NCBI GenBank assembly: GCA_934358675.1
Contig: CAKRKX010000009.1
Span: 1-43,795 of the forward strand
DNA from: an uncultured Agathobacter sp.
GTDB lineage: Bacteria > Bacillota > Clostridia > Lachnospirales > Lachnospiraceae
Length of the DNA: 43,795 nucleotides
Direction: 5' to 3'
Notes under the pieces: generated by a model
Told to the model about the DNA's origin: nothing
What the model saw: the letters and a program-made list of their open reading frames with translations, nothing else
The model's database searches: none
Made by a program: the position numbers and the translations under genes
In this document: one piece after another, positions 1 to 9,287 of the stretch
How positions within the stretch are numbered: the stretch's first letter is position 1
How the letters are laid out: each line of letters opens with the position of its first letter

Positions 1-623
1 TTTAACTGCTCTACAGGATCTGAAGGGAAATCTGTTCCTAACTGATTCTTGTACTCAGCCTTGAACTGCTCTGCTAATTCCTTTAAGTCTGCTGCTGTAA
101 GATCAACGTCAAACTTAACGCCTCTGTCCTCTTTCATCTTATCGATGAGCTGCTCGAAGTACTTCTTACCAACTTCCATAACAACGTCTGAGAACATCTG
201 GATGAAACGTCTGTATGAATCGTATACGAAACGCTCGAATGCTGGATCTGGGTTACCAGCGATCATAGCTGCTACTACATCGTCGTTAAGACCAAGGTTA
301 AGGATTGTATCCATCATACCAGGCATGGAAGCTCTGGCACCAGAACGTACAGATACAAGAAGAGGATTCTTAAGGTCTCCGAACTTCTTTCCGTTAACCT
401 CTTCCATCCACTTAACACCTTCCATAGTCTGAGCCATAATCTCATCGTTGATCTTACGTCCATCCTCATAGTACTGTGTACAAGCCTCTGTAGTGATCGT
501 AAATCCCTGTGGTACCGGAAGACCGATTTCAGTCATCTCAGCAAGGTTTGCACCCTTACCACCGAGAAGGTTACGCATGGTCATGTTACCTTCTTTGAAG
601 GTATATACCCACTTGTTTGCCAT
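1..623 (-). CDS. ppdK: Pyruvate, phosphate dikinase, N-terminal part (runs off the window)
   Basis: Only the first 207 codons are present; the gene continues beyond the left edge. The protein starts MANKWVYTF and carries the nucleotide-binding features of the PPDK/PEP-synthase ATP-grasp domain: a GGKGANLAEM glycine-rich segment near residue 25, an LPVPQGFTIT segment, and VSVRSGARASMPGMMDT near residue 90. PPDK interconverts pyruvate, ATP and phosphate with PEP, AMP and pyrophosphate in the cytosol and is usual in anaerobic Clostridia with PPi-dependent glycolysis. The start is fixed by AGGAGG about 8 bases upstream. The gene is monocistronic at its 5' end, with its own promoter and a leader of about 110 nt. 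Family assignment is firm; the C-terminal phosphohistidine and PEP domains cannot be seen. Confidence 0.95.
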   Translation of the reverse strand, partial: MANKWVYTFKEGNMTMRNLLGGKGANLAEMTEIGLPVPQGFTITTEACTQYYEDGRKINDEIMAQTMEGVKWMEEVNGKKFGDLKNPLLVSVRSGARASMPGMMDTILNLGLNDDVVAAMIAGNPDPAFERFVYDSYRRFIQMFSDVVMEVGKKYFEQLIDKMKEDRGVKFDVDLTAADLKELAEQFKAEYKNQLGTDFPSDPVEQL

Positions 624-739
624 TTGACAATTCCTCCTAATTATCTTTTTTGTTTATAACGAAAAGGCATTGCTGCCTCTCGCATGCTATATATGTCTGT
701 GGATGACAGAATGTCCCTATCTATATCACAGACATAATT

Positions 740-767
740 ATTGTAACACAGAATTCGCATTACGCAA
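740..767 (-). promoter_or_regulatory. Probable ppdK promoter
   Basis: On the minus strand TTGCGT and TACAAT are separated by 16 bases, about 115 bases upstream of the ppdK start. The -10 is good and the -35 is moderate. The predicted transcript would begin almost exactly at a 9-bp inverted repeat (693-701 with 727-735). Confidence 0.45.
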
Positions 768-828
768 GCCTTTTTTGCCTCGGATTATACATTTCATAGA
801 ACCATATCCACTCACGTCCCACGCAAAA

Positions 829-873
829 CAACCCCGGCAACATTTTTGTGTAAACAAAAAATTGTCGGGGTTG
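829..873 (-). terminator. Rho-independent terminator after glyQS
   Basis: Arms 829-840 and 862-873 form a 12-bp stem on the minus strand (CAACCCCGACAA with TTGCCGGGGTTG, one G-U type wobble), followed by a TTTTG tract. It lies 20 bases downstream of the glyQS stop and closes the long operon that begins with the M16 peptidase gene. Confidence 0.85.
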
Positions 874-893
874 CATAATAGATAAATGGTTAA

Positions 894-2282
894 TTAAAAT
901 TCAAATTTCTTTGCAAAGTAAGCGTCGAGGTCTTCGATCTTGATACGCTCCTGCTGCATGGTGTCACGGTCACGAACCGTTACAGCACCATCTTCCTCGG
1001 AATCGAAATCGTATGTTACGCAGAACGGAGTACCGATCTCGTCCTGACGACGATAACGCTTACCGATCGTTCCTCTGTCATCGAACTCACAGTTGTACTT
1101 CTTGGCAAGCTGTGCGTATACCTTCTCAGCTCCCTCGTTGAGCTTCTTTGACAGTGGAAGCACACCGATCTTGACAGGAGCAAGTGCCGGATGGAAATGG
1201 AATACGGTACGTACATCGCCACCCTCTAATTCTTCCTCATCGTATGCGGCACAAAGGAATGCGAGAACCACACGGTCAGCACCGAGTGAAGGCTCGATAA
1301 CGTATGGAATGTACTTCTCACCCTTCGTATCATCAAAGTATGTCATATCCTGTCCGGATGTATTCTGATGCTGTGTCAGATCATAATCGGTACGGTCTGC
1401 GATACCCCAGAGCTCGCCCCATCCGAATGGGAATAAGAACTCGATATCGGTTGTTCCCTTAGAGTAGAAGCAAAGTTCCTCCGGAGAATGGTCACGAAGA
1501 CGCATCTCGTCCTCCTTGATTCCGAGAGAAAGCAGCCAGTCACGGCAGAATGCTCTCCAGTACTGGAACCACTCCATATCGGTGCCCGGCTCGCAGAAGA
1601 ACTCAAGCTCCATCTGCTCGAACTCACGGGTACGGAATGTAAAGTTACCAGGTGTGATCTCGTTACGGAAGGACTTTCCGATCTGTCCGATACCAAATGG
1701 GATCTTCTTTCTGGAAGTTCTCTGTACATTCTTGAAGTTTACGAAGATACCCTGTGCTGTCTCAGGTCTTAAATATACGGTATTCTTTGCATCCTCGGTA
1801 ACACCCTGGAATGTCTTGAACATCAGGTTGAACTGACGGATGTCCGTAAAGTTATGCTTTCCGCAGGAAGGACATGGAACATTGTGTGAGTCGATAAACT
1901 CAACCATCTGCTCATTGCTCCATCCGTCAACGGAACCATCCAGTTCGATATTATTATCCTGTGCAAAGTCCTCGATCAGCTTATCGGCACGGAAACGCTC
2001 GTGACACTCCTTACAATCCATCAGAGGATCGGAGAATCCGCCGAGATGTCCGGAAGCAACCCATGTCTGCGGGTTCATCAGGATTGCACAATCCACACCG
2101 ACATTGTATGGGTTCTCCTGAATAAATTTCTGCCACCATGCACGCTTTACGTTGTTCTTCAGCTCAACGCCGAGGTTACCGTAATCCCATGTATTTGCCA
2201 GTCCTCCGTAAATCTCAGAGCCCGGATAAACAAATCCTCTTGCTTTTGCTACCTGTACGATTTTGTCCATTGTCTTTTCCAT
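894..2282 (-). CDS. glyQS: Glycyl-tRNA synthetase, single-chain (alpha2) type
   Basis: The 462-residue protein charges tRNA-Gly with glycine. It matches the class II single-chain GlyRS, not the split GlyQ/GlyS alpha-beta enzyme. Motif 2 is visible around residues 205-230 (FRNEI, then [14 protein letters not shown]), and motif 3 near residue 335 ([12 protein letters not shown]). A C-terminal anticodon-binding domain follows ([12 protein letters not shown] onward). Cysteine pairs CKEC and CPSCGKH in the N-terminal half look like a zinc-binding insertion known in some bacterial members. It is the last gene of the era-recO operon, with 30 bases to the lipoprotein gene, and is followed by a strong terminator. 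The start MEKTMD is supported by GAGGG about 11 bases upstream; the next ATG four codons in is a less likely alternative. Confidence 0.96.
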   Translation of the reverse strand: MEKTMDKIVQVAKARGFVYPGSEIYGGLANTWDYGNLGVELKNNVKRAWWQKFIQENPYNVGVDCAILMNPQTWVASGHLGGFSDPLMDCKECHERFRADKLIEDFAQDNNIELDGSVDGWSNEQMVEFIDSHNVPCPSCGKHNFTDIRQFNLMFKTFQGVTEDAKNTVYLRPETAQGIFVNFKNVQRTSRKKIPFGIGQIGKSFRNEITPGNFTFRTREFEQMELEFFCEPGTDMEWFQYWRAFCRDWLLSLGIKEDEMRLRDHSPEELCFYSKGTTDIEFLFPFGWGELWGIADRTDYDLTQHQNTSGQDMTYFDDTKGEKYIPYVIEPSLGADRVVLAFLCAAYDEEELEGGDVRTVFHFHPALAPVKIGVLPLSKKLNEGAEKVYAQLAKKYNCEFDDRGTIGKRYRRQDEIGTPFCVTYDFDSEEDGAVTVRDRDTMQQERIKIEDLDAYFAKKFEF

Positions 2283-2312
2283 TTTGTGTAACCCTCACAT
2301 TCTCTTTTTATT

Positions 2313-3107
2313 TTACTTGTAAATAATATACGTATATACGGAAGAAAACTCGCTTCCATTATCCTTTGTCTCATCACGGTCAAAGTTGAACACCGGCTCG
2401 GTGTCTTCTTCCGTCATATTCAGCAGATCGTCATCGGTCACCGCTCCGCTGACTTGTGTGCTCTCCGTATCCGGTGATATCACTTCCGTACCGGCCTCTG
2501 TACTCTGTGTATTCGTCACGGCACTGTTCAGAAGCGACGCACCCTCTCGGATGGAAATCGTCTTGCTGTCAACATAAATTGTATTCTGGATTGATGCAAA
2601 TGCGATCGTTCCCTTGACCTGTACATTCGTGTTTCCCTTGATGATCACAACTTTATAATCCGGATCATTTAAAAAGGCACTCGAATCGCAGGATTCGATC
2701 TTGACGTCCGACACCGATGCGAAATCCGCATCAAACGAATAGCCCGCTGCCAGCGCCTCCGCAACGCTTCCCGAAAAAAGCTCAATATTATTGAACTTCT
2801 GATAATCCGAAGCAGATGCATATTCGAGCGTCAGCACCGCTTTGTTATCCTTCACCGACAAGTCCTTCCTCTTGACAAGTCCCTTGCCATTCTCCTCATT
2901 ATATGTATCAATCGTCTGATCGACATAATCTTTCAGCCCGTCTGTATCATACGTCCCTTCATCAAAATCTTCCACATCCGTAGAAACGATCTTGCCGTCT
3001 TTCAGTACGAAAACCGTGCTCTCATCCGCCGCGTAGGAAGTGCCGCACCCGGCAAGCATTCCGAGGCACATTACCGCCACAAGAGCCCATACCATGAATT
3101 TCTTCAT
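2313..3107 (-). CDS. Predicted lipoprotein of unknown function
   Basis: This 264-residue protein begins with a basic N-terminus, a hydrophobic stretch and a lipobox LAGC around residues 19-22, so it should be lipid-anchored on the outer face of the cytoplasmic membrane. The rest is soluble, acidic and rich in D, S and T, with a low-complexity T/S/E-rich segment near residues 205-245. I recognise no catalytic motif. The longer open frame up to 3200 is rejected because GGAGGAAA sits about 10 bases before the ATG at 3107, giving a canonical signal peptide. It lies between recO and glyQS and is probably co-transcribed. Lipoprotein status is clear; the function is not. Confidence 0.8.
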   Translation of the reverse strand: MKKFMVWALVAVMCLGMLAGCGTSYAADESTVFVLKDGKIVSTDVEDFDEGTYDTDGLKDYVDQTIDTYNEENGKGLVKRKDLSVKDNKAVLTLEYASASDYQKFNNIELFSGSVAEALAAGYSFDADFASVSDVKIESCDSSAFLNDPDYKVVIIKGNTNVQVKGTIAFASIQNTIYVDSKTISIREGASLLNSAVTNTQSTEAGTEVISPDTESTQVSGAVTDDDLLNMTEEDTEPVFNFDRDETKDNGSEFSSVYTYIIYK

Positions 3108-3168
3108 TCTGTTACTTTCCTCCTCAAATTTACAGTCCATGATATTATACACTTTTGTAAATTTGTTT

Positions 3169-3900
3169 TCAACCGAAAATCTGCAACGATTTAAAGTCAT
3201 GATGTACGTAAAAAGCCATATATTCCTTCATAATCATTTTCAGCTGTGCAAGCACCTCATCCGAAACCGTAAACGAATACAGCTTTTCCACCGGTGTGGA
3301 GATCACATACTGCATCGTATAGCGCGTCGAATCAAGGATTGGCATCGCCTGCACCTGTTTCGCACACTCCGGACAGAACACCCCGCCTCTTCTCACAGAG
3401 AAAAAGCCCAGTTCATCCTTCCTGTGGCAATGCATACATGCAAAAACCGAAGGTCCCTCACCGTTTATGGTAATGCCTTTTAGTTCAAACACCACCCGCA
3501 CAAGTTCCTTCGGTATATGAGGACTCTCCAAAGCACGAAGTGACTGATAGAGAAGCTTTAACATCTCTTTCTCATCGTTGTTCTCCTGACAGAAATACTC
3601 CGCAAACTCCATAAAATAGAATCCGAGCGAAGCCGCATCCAGATCCGTCACCAGCTCACGGAAATAATTCTGAATGGACACCTTCGTCAGATTGTAGGAA
3701 CTGCGTCCCTCAAACAACTCGAACTCGCCGAACGCAAACGGGTTTGTCGCCGCGAGAAGCTGGCTTCCCGGGCGGCGTGCTCCCCTTGCAAACGCAGTGA
3801 TCTTGCCACGCTCTTTTGTGAGAATCGTTATTCTTTTGTCATAGTCACTAATGGGCATGGCCGTCAAAACCATCCCCATCACGATAATCGACTGTCCCAT
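3169..3900 (-). CDS. recO: DNA repair protein RecO
   Basis: RecO (243 aa) anneals single strands and loads RecA with RecR in gap repair. The N-terminal OB-fold is recognisable (GMVLTAMPISDYDKR, then LTKERGKITAFARGARR), and the C-terminal half carries the four-cysteine zinc site CMHC ... CPEC. The length fits the family (about 240-250 aa). The open frame extends to 3945, but AAGGA ahead of the ATG at 3900 and the usual N-terminal pattern favour this start. It overlaps the 3' end of yqzL by 53 bases, and the era-yqzL-recO order is a conserved Firmicutes arrangement. Confidence 0.93.
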   Translation of the reverse strand: MGQSIIVMGMVLTAMPISDYDKRITILTKERGKITAFARGARRPGSQLLAATNPFAFGEFELFEGRSSYNLTKVSIQNYFRELVTDLDAASLGFYFMEFAEYFCQENNDEKEMLKLLYQSLRALESPHIPKELVRVVFELKGITINGEGPSVFACMHCHRKDELGFFSVRRGGVFCPECAKQVQAMPILDSTRYTMQYVISTPVEKLYSFTVSDEVLAQLKMIMKEYMAFYVHHDFKSLQIFG

Positions 3901-4009
3901 GTTCTGTCGGTTCCTTCTGTTCCCTGTATCCGTCATCCGCCACATTGCGGTAAGCCAGATAATCTGTAACTTTTCCTGTTGTCCAAAAATCAGTCCAGGT
4001 TTTCTCCAT
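3848..4009 (-). CDS. yqzL: YqzL-like small protein between era and recO
   Basis: This 53-residue ORF starts MEKTWTDFWTTGKVTDYLAY, which resembles the short YqzL family encoded between era and recO in Firmicutes (about 45-50 aa, function unknown). AAGGAGGT lies about 7 bases before the ATG at 4009, which is stronger than any signal for the longer frame starting at 4066. The C-terminal third is charged and histidine-rich (DYRDGDGFDGHAH) and is read in a different frame from the first codons of recO over 53 bases. The overlap suggests translational coupling with recO. Identity rests on position and the N-terminal pattern. Confidence 0.7.
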   Translation of the reverse strand: MEKTWTDFWTTGKVTDYLAYRNVADDGYREQKEPTEHGTVDYRDGDGFDGHAH

Positions 4010-4106
4010 TGCAGCGACCTCCTTGCGGGGCAGCTTGTATCCGCCTCTTAAAGATAGAATCTGCAATGTACCTGTGATCTATGCCAGAAAAAAATTGGAA
4101 AACGCC

Positions 4107-5015
4107 TTACTTATCGTCATCGTGATAGCCGAAATTCTTGATCAGAAAATCGCTGTCACGCCAATCTTTCTTTACCTTCACCCAAAGCTTTAAGTTTACC
4201 TTCGCATCCAAAAGGCGCTCCATCTCGTAACGTGCATTCGTTCCGATCTTCTTGAGCATCGATCCCTGCTTGCCGATGATGATACCCTTGTGGGAATCCC
4301 TCTCGCACACGATCGTCGCATCGATATCGATCATATTTCCGCCCTTGCGCTCCTTCATCTGGTCGATCGCCACCGCGATTCCGTGCGGCACTTCATCGTT
4401 CAATGCGTGTAACGCTTTTTCACGGATGATCTCGGCGCAGATCGCGCGCTCCGGCTGATCCGTTATCGTATCCTCATCATAGAACTGCGGTCCGTATGGC
4501 AGGTATTTAAAGATGGAGTCGATCACATCGTCCACATTCTGACCGCGCAGCGCGGAAGTCGGAATGATCTCTGCGAAATCGTAGATCTTGCGGTACGCAT
4601 CGATAAATTCAAATACTTTATCCTTTTCAACCGTATCCATCTTATTGATGATCAGAATGACCGGTGTATTGACTTTGCGAAGCTGCTCCGCGATATGCTG
4701 CTCACCCGCACCGATAAAGGTGCTCGGCTCCACAAGCCAGAGAACGACATCCACTTCGTTTAACGTCTTCTCTGCTACATTGACCATATATTCACCAAGC
4801 TTGTTTTTCGCCTTGTGGATACCCGGCGTGTCAAGAAAGATGATCTGTCCGCGCTCCATATCCGTGTACACGGTCTGGATGCGGTTTCTGGTCGTCTGCG
4901 GCTTATTTGATGTGATCGCGATCTTCTGTCCGATCAGACGGTTCATAAGCGTAGACTTTCCGACATTGGGTCTTCCGATAATGGTTACGAATCCTGATTT
5001 AAAATTAGGTATCAT
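4107..5015 (-). CDS. era: GTPase Era
   Basis: Era (302 aa) is an essential GTPase that binds the 3' end of 16S rRNA and the 30S subunit during ribosome maturation. Visible motifs in order are G1 GRPNVGKST near residue 15, G3 DTPG near 62, G4 NKMD near 125, SALRG (G5), and a C-terminal KH RNA-binding domain (IIIGKQGSMLKKIGT near 235). The start at 5015 (MIPNFKSGF) is chosen because AAAGGAG precedes it at the right distance and the length then equals the family norm; the upstream 24 codons of open frame are not supported. It lies 13 bases downstream of the M16 peptidase gene. Confidence 0.97.
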   Translation of the reverse strand: MIPNFKSGFVTIIGRPNVGKSTLMNRLIGQKIAITSNKPQTTRNRIQTVYTDMERGQIIFLDTPGIHKAKNKLGEYMVNVAEKTLNEVDVVLWLVEPSTFIGAGEQHIAEQLRKVNTPVILIINKMDTVEKDKVFEFIDAYRKIYDFAEIIPTSALRGQNVDDVIDSIFKYLPYGPQFYDEDTITDQPERAICAEIIREKALHALNDEVPHGIAVAIDQMKERKGGNMIDIDATIVCERDSHKGIIIGKQGSMLKKIGTNARYEMERLLDAKVNLKLWVKVKKDWRDSDFLIKNFGYHDDDK

Positions 5016-5028
5016 TTGTACTCCTTTT

Positions 5029-7947
5029 CTACTGTAATGTCTGTACCGATGCAAACAATCCACTCTCCGCGCGGATCGCATTCTCATTTCCGATCACACA
5101 TAAACACTCATCGGAAAGCACCGAAGCGATCAGATCCGCAAGATCGCGGATGTCCTGCGGTGTTGCATGCAAGATCTCGTCGCGCTCCTTCTGTATCTGC
5201 TCAAACGGCAGTTCCTGCAGATATGCAGACATCGAACGGCTTCCCTTCGCCTCCGGGTTCATCGGTGTATCGAGGCTTCCGAATGTTCCGATCACATACT
5301 TGGTCATATCACGCTCGTCCGCATCAAATGTGCGCAGATAATCCGGCACATGCTCATAGATCTCATTGGTCTTGCCGAGGTTTGGATCACGGTATGATAC
5401 AAAGTAACTCTCTCCCGTGCGCAGGAACGAACTCATACAGCCGTATGCACCGCCTTTGACACGGATATTGATCCACAGGTACTCATAACTTAAGATCAGT
5501 TTTAAGATCTTAAGACTTCCTCGATAAGTGAATCCGTGATCGCAGAAATTGCCGACACGGGCAACATACTGGATCTGTGATGCATCGGTAAATCCCTCGT
5601 TTTTCTTCGATAAAACGATCTCTGCCGGTGCTCCTGCGACATGCCCCTCCGCGAGCTGATCAAAGTATCTTCCCATGACCGGTTTTGCCGCCTCATACGC
5701 TTTTTCGTCCGCAGTGAAACTTACCAGCATTCTCGAGCGTACAAGCACCTTGTCGATCATCGCCTGTAATTTTTCCACAACCTTCTGCGGCTCGGACTTG
5801 ATCTGTTCATCCAGCTTCTGCACCAGATGATAATACTCGATTCCGAGAGTCGCATCCTGATAAAAAGCGTAACGTGACTGGTAAGACAGCGCGCGCATAG
5901 CAGAAACCGTGTGTCCGCTGCTGCTCAAGCTGACCTGCAGGCGGGACTTCACCTGTGCGATCAGTTCGCCGAGACGTTTCACATCGGTCACATCCGAGGT
6001 ACGGATAATCTCGTCCGCAAGCTTCATCGCCTCCTCGAGATTATTCTCCAATACACGGATGCGCACCTCGAATTTTACCGAAACATGTTCTCTGTCATTC
6101 ACCTTCGGATACACGCTGACACCGCAGGAAATTCCGCCGGTATAAATATTGATCGCATTAAAAAGCTGTGCGTAGCTGTAATGTTCGGTATTCACATACC
6201 CGAGTACCGCACGCAGGAATCCAAGATATGCGATCTCCTCCTGCGGAACATCACACGCCTCAAACATAAGTGTCACATAATCGATACCGTTCGCAGCAAT
6301 GTCATGATGCACAACGGCAACATCTCCGATCCTGTCCTCTTTATTGTCAAAAGGCATTGCTTCCTTTCGCATATCCTCGCGCTTTAACATCGGAATCTTC
6401 TTCAGTTCTTCCTCCGGTGATGGCTCCTCCTGATATGCATGCAGATGCTTTGTCTGTGCAACCAGTGCATCGATCTCCTCTGCCGACATGGATGCCTTTT
6501 TTGCGGCGAGCGTCTTCTCCAAAGCCTCTTCCTTTGCTTTATTTAAGCCTCTCTCAGGCGCAACCACAACGATCGCTCCGTGTGTATTATCAAGCAGATA
6601 TTTTTTGATCAGTTCCTCAAAATATCCGGTTTTGATCTGGTCACGCAGATACTGGAACGTCTCCAGACACTCGAGGTGGATAAACGGCTTCTTCTCGTCG
6701 AAGAACCAACTCTCCACGCATTGCAGCCCATACAGAAGTCCCTTCGGAAACTGTCCGAAATCAGCCTCACGGAAACGGAACTCCTCACTGTTGATGCCTG
6801 CAAGAAGTGCATCCTGATCCAGTCCGTTCTCCACAAGACTTCGCAATGTCTCCTCAATGATCGAAACAAAGCGCTCCTGATCCTCTTTGTTTGCATTCTT
6901 TGCCACGATGGAGAAGAACGGCTGCAACACATCATTTTCGTAGGAGCCGTACACATCCTCACCGATTCCCGCATCGATCAGAGCCTGACGGACCGGTGCT
7001 CCCGGCGCGCTCACGAGCACATAATCAAGTACGGTAAATGCCTGATACAGCTTGCGGTCCAACACATCACCGATCACCATATTGTAAGACAGATAAGTGT
7101 TGTTGGTAAGCGGATCCTCATCCGTGATCGGGTAAGCGCGCTCCACCACTTTCATCGCATCAAACGGCTTCTGCATCGGGATTGCGGAATCCACCTGCAT
7201 CGCATCGTATGCGCTTAAGTATTCGCGGTCCATCCACTCCAGACGCTCTCTTACATCCATATCTCCGTAGAGATAGATGTAGGCGTTGCTCGGATGATAA
7301 TATTTATGATAAAAATCCAGATAATGCTCGTAGGTCAGTTCCGGAATGTGATCCGGATTGCCGCCGGAATTCTTGCTGTAGGTGTTATCCGGAAAAAGCG
7401 CCTGTATGATGGCGGTCTGTAACACTTCATCCGGCGAAGAGTATGCCCCCTTCATCTCATTATAAACGACACCATTGATGGTCAGCGGCGCATCCGCATC
7501 CTCCATCTCATAATGCCATCCTTCCTGCATAAAAATTTCCTTGTATTTTGTGATATTCGGATGAAATACCGCATCCAGATACACATCCATAAGGTTCTTG
7601 AAATCCTGCTCATTGTAACTTGCCACCGGATACAGCGTCTTGTCCGGATAAGTCATCGCATTCAAAAAAGTATTGAGAGATCCCTTGACCAGCTCCACAA
7701 ACGGATCCTTGACCGGAAACTTATCCGATCCGCAAAGCGTTGTATGCTCGATAATATGCGGCACACCGGTCTCATCCTCCGGTGGCGTGCGAAATCCGAT
7801 GGAAAACACTTTGTTGTCATCATCGTTTGCGATCACGCATACGCGCGCACCGCTCTTCTTATGGCGCAGAATATATCCCATGGAAGCGATATCCTCAATG
7901 CGTCTTTCTTCTAATACTTCGTAAGCTGCTACGTTCAAATCTGCCAT
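5029..7947 (-). CDS. Insulinase-like zinc peptidase, M16C (presequence protease/Cym1) family
   Basis: This 972-residue cytosolic-looking protein (no signal peptide) carries the inverted zinc motif HxxEH as H64, E67, H68 (PHIIEHTTLCGS), followed by the family hallmark around GSLNTFLNAMTYPDKTLYP. The size and four-domain single-chain layout fit the M16C group (PreP/Cym1), which closes around and degrades peptides of roughly 10-65 residues. It is the first gene of the era-recO operon. AAGGAG lies 7 bases before the start. I found no convincing sigma-A promoter in the short gap after the cold-shock terminator. Confidence 0.93.
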   Translation of the reverse strand: MADLNVAAYEVLEERRIEDIASMGYILRHKKSGARVCVIANDDDNKVFSIGFRTPPEDETGVPHIIEHTTLCGSDKFPVKDPFVELVKGSLNTFLNAMTYPDKTLYPVASYNEQDFKNLMDVYLDAVFHPNITKYKEIFMQEGWHYEMEDADAPLTINGVVYNEMKGAYSSPDEVLQTAIIQALFPDNTYSKNSGGNPDHIPELTYEHYLDFYHKYYHPSNAYIYLYGDMDVRERLEWMDREYLSAYDAMQVDSAIPMQKPFDAMKVVERAYPITDEDPLTNNTYLSYNMVIGDVLDRKLYQAFTVLDYVLVSAPGAPVRQALIDAGIGEDVYGSYENDVLQPFFSIVAKNANKEDQERFVSIIEETLRSLVENGLDQDALLAGINSEEFRFREADFGQFPKGLLYGLQCVESWFFDEKKPFIHLECLETFQYLRDQIKTGYFEELIKKYLLDNTHGAIVVVAPERGLNKAKEEALEKTLAAKKASMSAEEIDALVAQTKHLHAYQEEPSPEEELKKIPMLKREDMRKEAMPFDNKEDRIGDVAVVHHDIAANGIDYVTLMFEACDVPQEEIAYLGFLRAVLGYVNTEHYSYAQLFNAINIYTGGISCGVSVYPKVNDREHVSVKFEVRIRVLENNLEEAMKLADEIIRTSDVTDVKRLGELIAQVKSRLQVSLSSSGHTVSAMRALSYQSRYAFYQDATLGIEYYHLVQKLDEQIKSEPQKVVEKLQAMIDKVLVRSRMLVSFTADEKAYEAAKPVMGRYFDQLAEGHVAGAPAEIVLSKKNEGFTDASQIQYVARVGNFCDHGFTYRGSLKILKLILSYEYLWINIRVKGGAYGCMSSFLRTGESYFVSYRDPNLGKTNEIYEHVPDYLRTFDADERDMTKYVIGTFGSLDTPMNPEAKGSRSMSAYLQELPFEQIQKERDEILHATPQDIRDLADLIASVLSDECLCVIGNENAIRAESGLFASVQTLQ

Positions 7948-8001
7948 GTAGTTCTCCTTTAAAATTCTATCTCACTCGTCAACATCAGAATGAAGTAAAA
8001 A

Positions 8002-8024
8002 GACTATCACAAAAAGTGATAGTC
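8002..8024 (-). terminator. Terminator after the cold-shock gene
   Basis: A perfect 9-bp stem (GACTATCAC / GTGATAGTC) with a 5-base loop is followed on the minus strand by TTTTT. It lies 31 bases past the cold-shock gene stop. Confidence 0.85.
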
Positions 8025-8055
8025 TCCTGAGTTATTATATGGAATCTATATAATT

Positions 8056-8259
8056 CTAAGCAAGACGTGTAACATTTGCTGCCTGAGGTCCCTTTTCACC
8101 GTCAGTCACTTCAAATTCAACCTTCTCGCCATCCTTAAGTTCCTTGAATCCGTCCATATTCAGTGCTGAAAAATGAACAAATACATCATTGCCGGCCTCA
8201 TCTGAGATAAAGCCATAACCCTTCTTTGCATTAAACCATTTTACTGTTCCCTGCTGCAT
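8056..8259 (-). CDS. Cold-shock protein (CspA family)
   Basis: This 67-residue single OB-fold protein binds single-stranded RNA/DNA as an RNA chaperone. RNP1 is KKGYGFIS at residues 12-19 and RNP2 is VFVHF at 26-30; the N-terminal [11 protein letters not shown] and C-terminal GPQAANV are standard. AGGAGG lies about 8 bases before the start. The gene has its own promoter, a leader of about 75 nt and its own terminator, the usual layout for cold-inducible csp genes, though cold induction is inferred only. Confidence 0.97.
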   Translation of the reverse strand: MQQGTVKWFNAKKGYGFISDEAGNDVFVHFSALNMDGFKELKDGEKVEFEVTDGEKGPQAANVTRLA

Positions 8260-8338
8260 AACTACTTCCTCCTGATTTTCTCCTAAAATAAATACAGCAA
8301 TTGATTGCTTCTTGCGGATATTTCATCCACCAAATACA

Positions 8339-8367
8339 AGACTAGCACATTCGCTCATCGGTGTCAA
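8339..8367 (-). promoter_or_regulatory. Cold-shock gene promoter
   Basis: On the minus strand a perfect TTGACA is followed after 17 bases by TAGTCT preceded by TGC (an extended -10). The predicted leader contains a small AGCAAT-ATTGCT hairpin before the ribosome binding site. The mscS stop is only about 20 bases upstream and no terminator separates them, so read-through is possible. Confidence 0.65.
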
Positions 8368-8389
8368 CAGATTAAAAATGCGTCCGTTA

Positions 8390-9277
8390 TCAACCTTCCT
8401 TTGACCGCATTGTAACGGAAACATCCATCTGCGGATACGGGATCGAAATGCCGTTTGCATCCAGCGCATTCTTGATATCCTCCGTCAGTTTCCACTTTGT
8501 CGGCCAGTAATCCTCAGTTTTGACCCAGACACGAACGCCCATCTGCACCGAGGAATCCGCAAGCTCTGCCACATAGACATCCACCGGTTCATCCGGAAGA
8601 CGGCTCGCTTCACGTTGTGCCACTTCCGAAAGTACCTGCTTCGTCTTCGCCAGATCCGCCTCATACGATACGCCGATCACAAGGTCGATCCTGCGTTTTT
8701 CCATATGTGTGACATTCGTAATGCTCGAATTGGATAAGCTTCCGTTCGGAATCATGATCATGCGATTGTCAACGGTAAGAAGTTTCGTATAAAAAATCGT
8801 GATGGAAGCAACCGTTCCCTCCTGCCCGGTCGCCCCGTCGATAATATAATCGCCCACAACAAACGGCTTTAACAGAAGGATCAGAACACCTCCCGCAAAA
8901 TTCGACAGGCTGCCCTGTAACGCAAGACCGAGTGTCAGTCCCGCCGATCCGAGTACCGCTACCACCGAGCTGGTCGTCACACCAAACTGTGCCAGAATGA
9001 TCATCGCAAGTACAAAGTACAGTGAATATTTCACAAGCGAGCATAAGAAGGTGACAACACCTGTCTCCACCCTGCTTCGATCAAGCGACTTTTTGATCAG
9101 TTTGAGTAAAAATTTAATAATCCGGCTTCCGATCAACAGTACAAGGATTGCAACGATCACCTGCACAAGAAAACTAAGAAGCGACGGCACCATTCCCTCC
9201 AGATACGTCCGGATCACGCCCGGATTGTTTGATATCTCCTGGATCATCTGTGCCTCTGTATCGAGTTGTGTCTGCAT
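8390..9277 (-). CDS. mscS: Small-conductance mechanosensitive channel, MscS family
   Basis: The 295-residue integral membrane protein has three transmembrane segments (about residues 28-55, 78-102 and 107-140). The last is the pore helix, with the Gly/Ala-packed pattern GSAGLTLGLALQGSLSNFAGG. A soluble beta-domain follows (VGDYIIDGATGQEGTVASI, NRMIMIPNGSLSNSSITN), typical of MscS. It would open on membrane tension during hypo-osmotic shock. It lies 10 bases downstream of the gene for an unrecognised acidic protein, so the two are likely co-transcribed. GGAGG precedes the start. Confidence 0.93.
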   Translation of the reverse strand: MQTQLDTEAQMIQEISNNPGVIRTYLEGMVPSLLSFLVQVIVAILVLLIGSRIIKFLLKLIKKSLDRSRVETGVVTFLCSLVKYSLYFVLAMIILAQFGVTTSSVVAVLGSAGLTLGLALQGSLSNFAGGVLILLLKPFVVGDYIIDGATGQEGTVASITIFYTKLLTVDNRMIMIPNGSLSNSSITNVTHMEKRRIDLVIGVSYEADLAKTKQVLSEVAQREASRLPDEPVDVYVAELADSSVQMGVRVWVKTEDYWPTKWKLTEDIKNALDANGISIPYPQMDVSVTMRSKEG

Positions 9278-9287
9278 AGTTCCTCCG

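Noticed and set aside
6580..7218. 212-residue open frame antisense to the M16C peptidase gene
   Set aside because: It is a shadow of a well-supported gene in another frame, with no ribosome binding site or recognisable family. The same applies to 9432-10040 (antisense to the acidic protein) and 41039-41818 (antisense to tgt/GH13).
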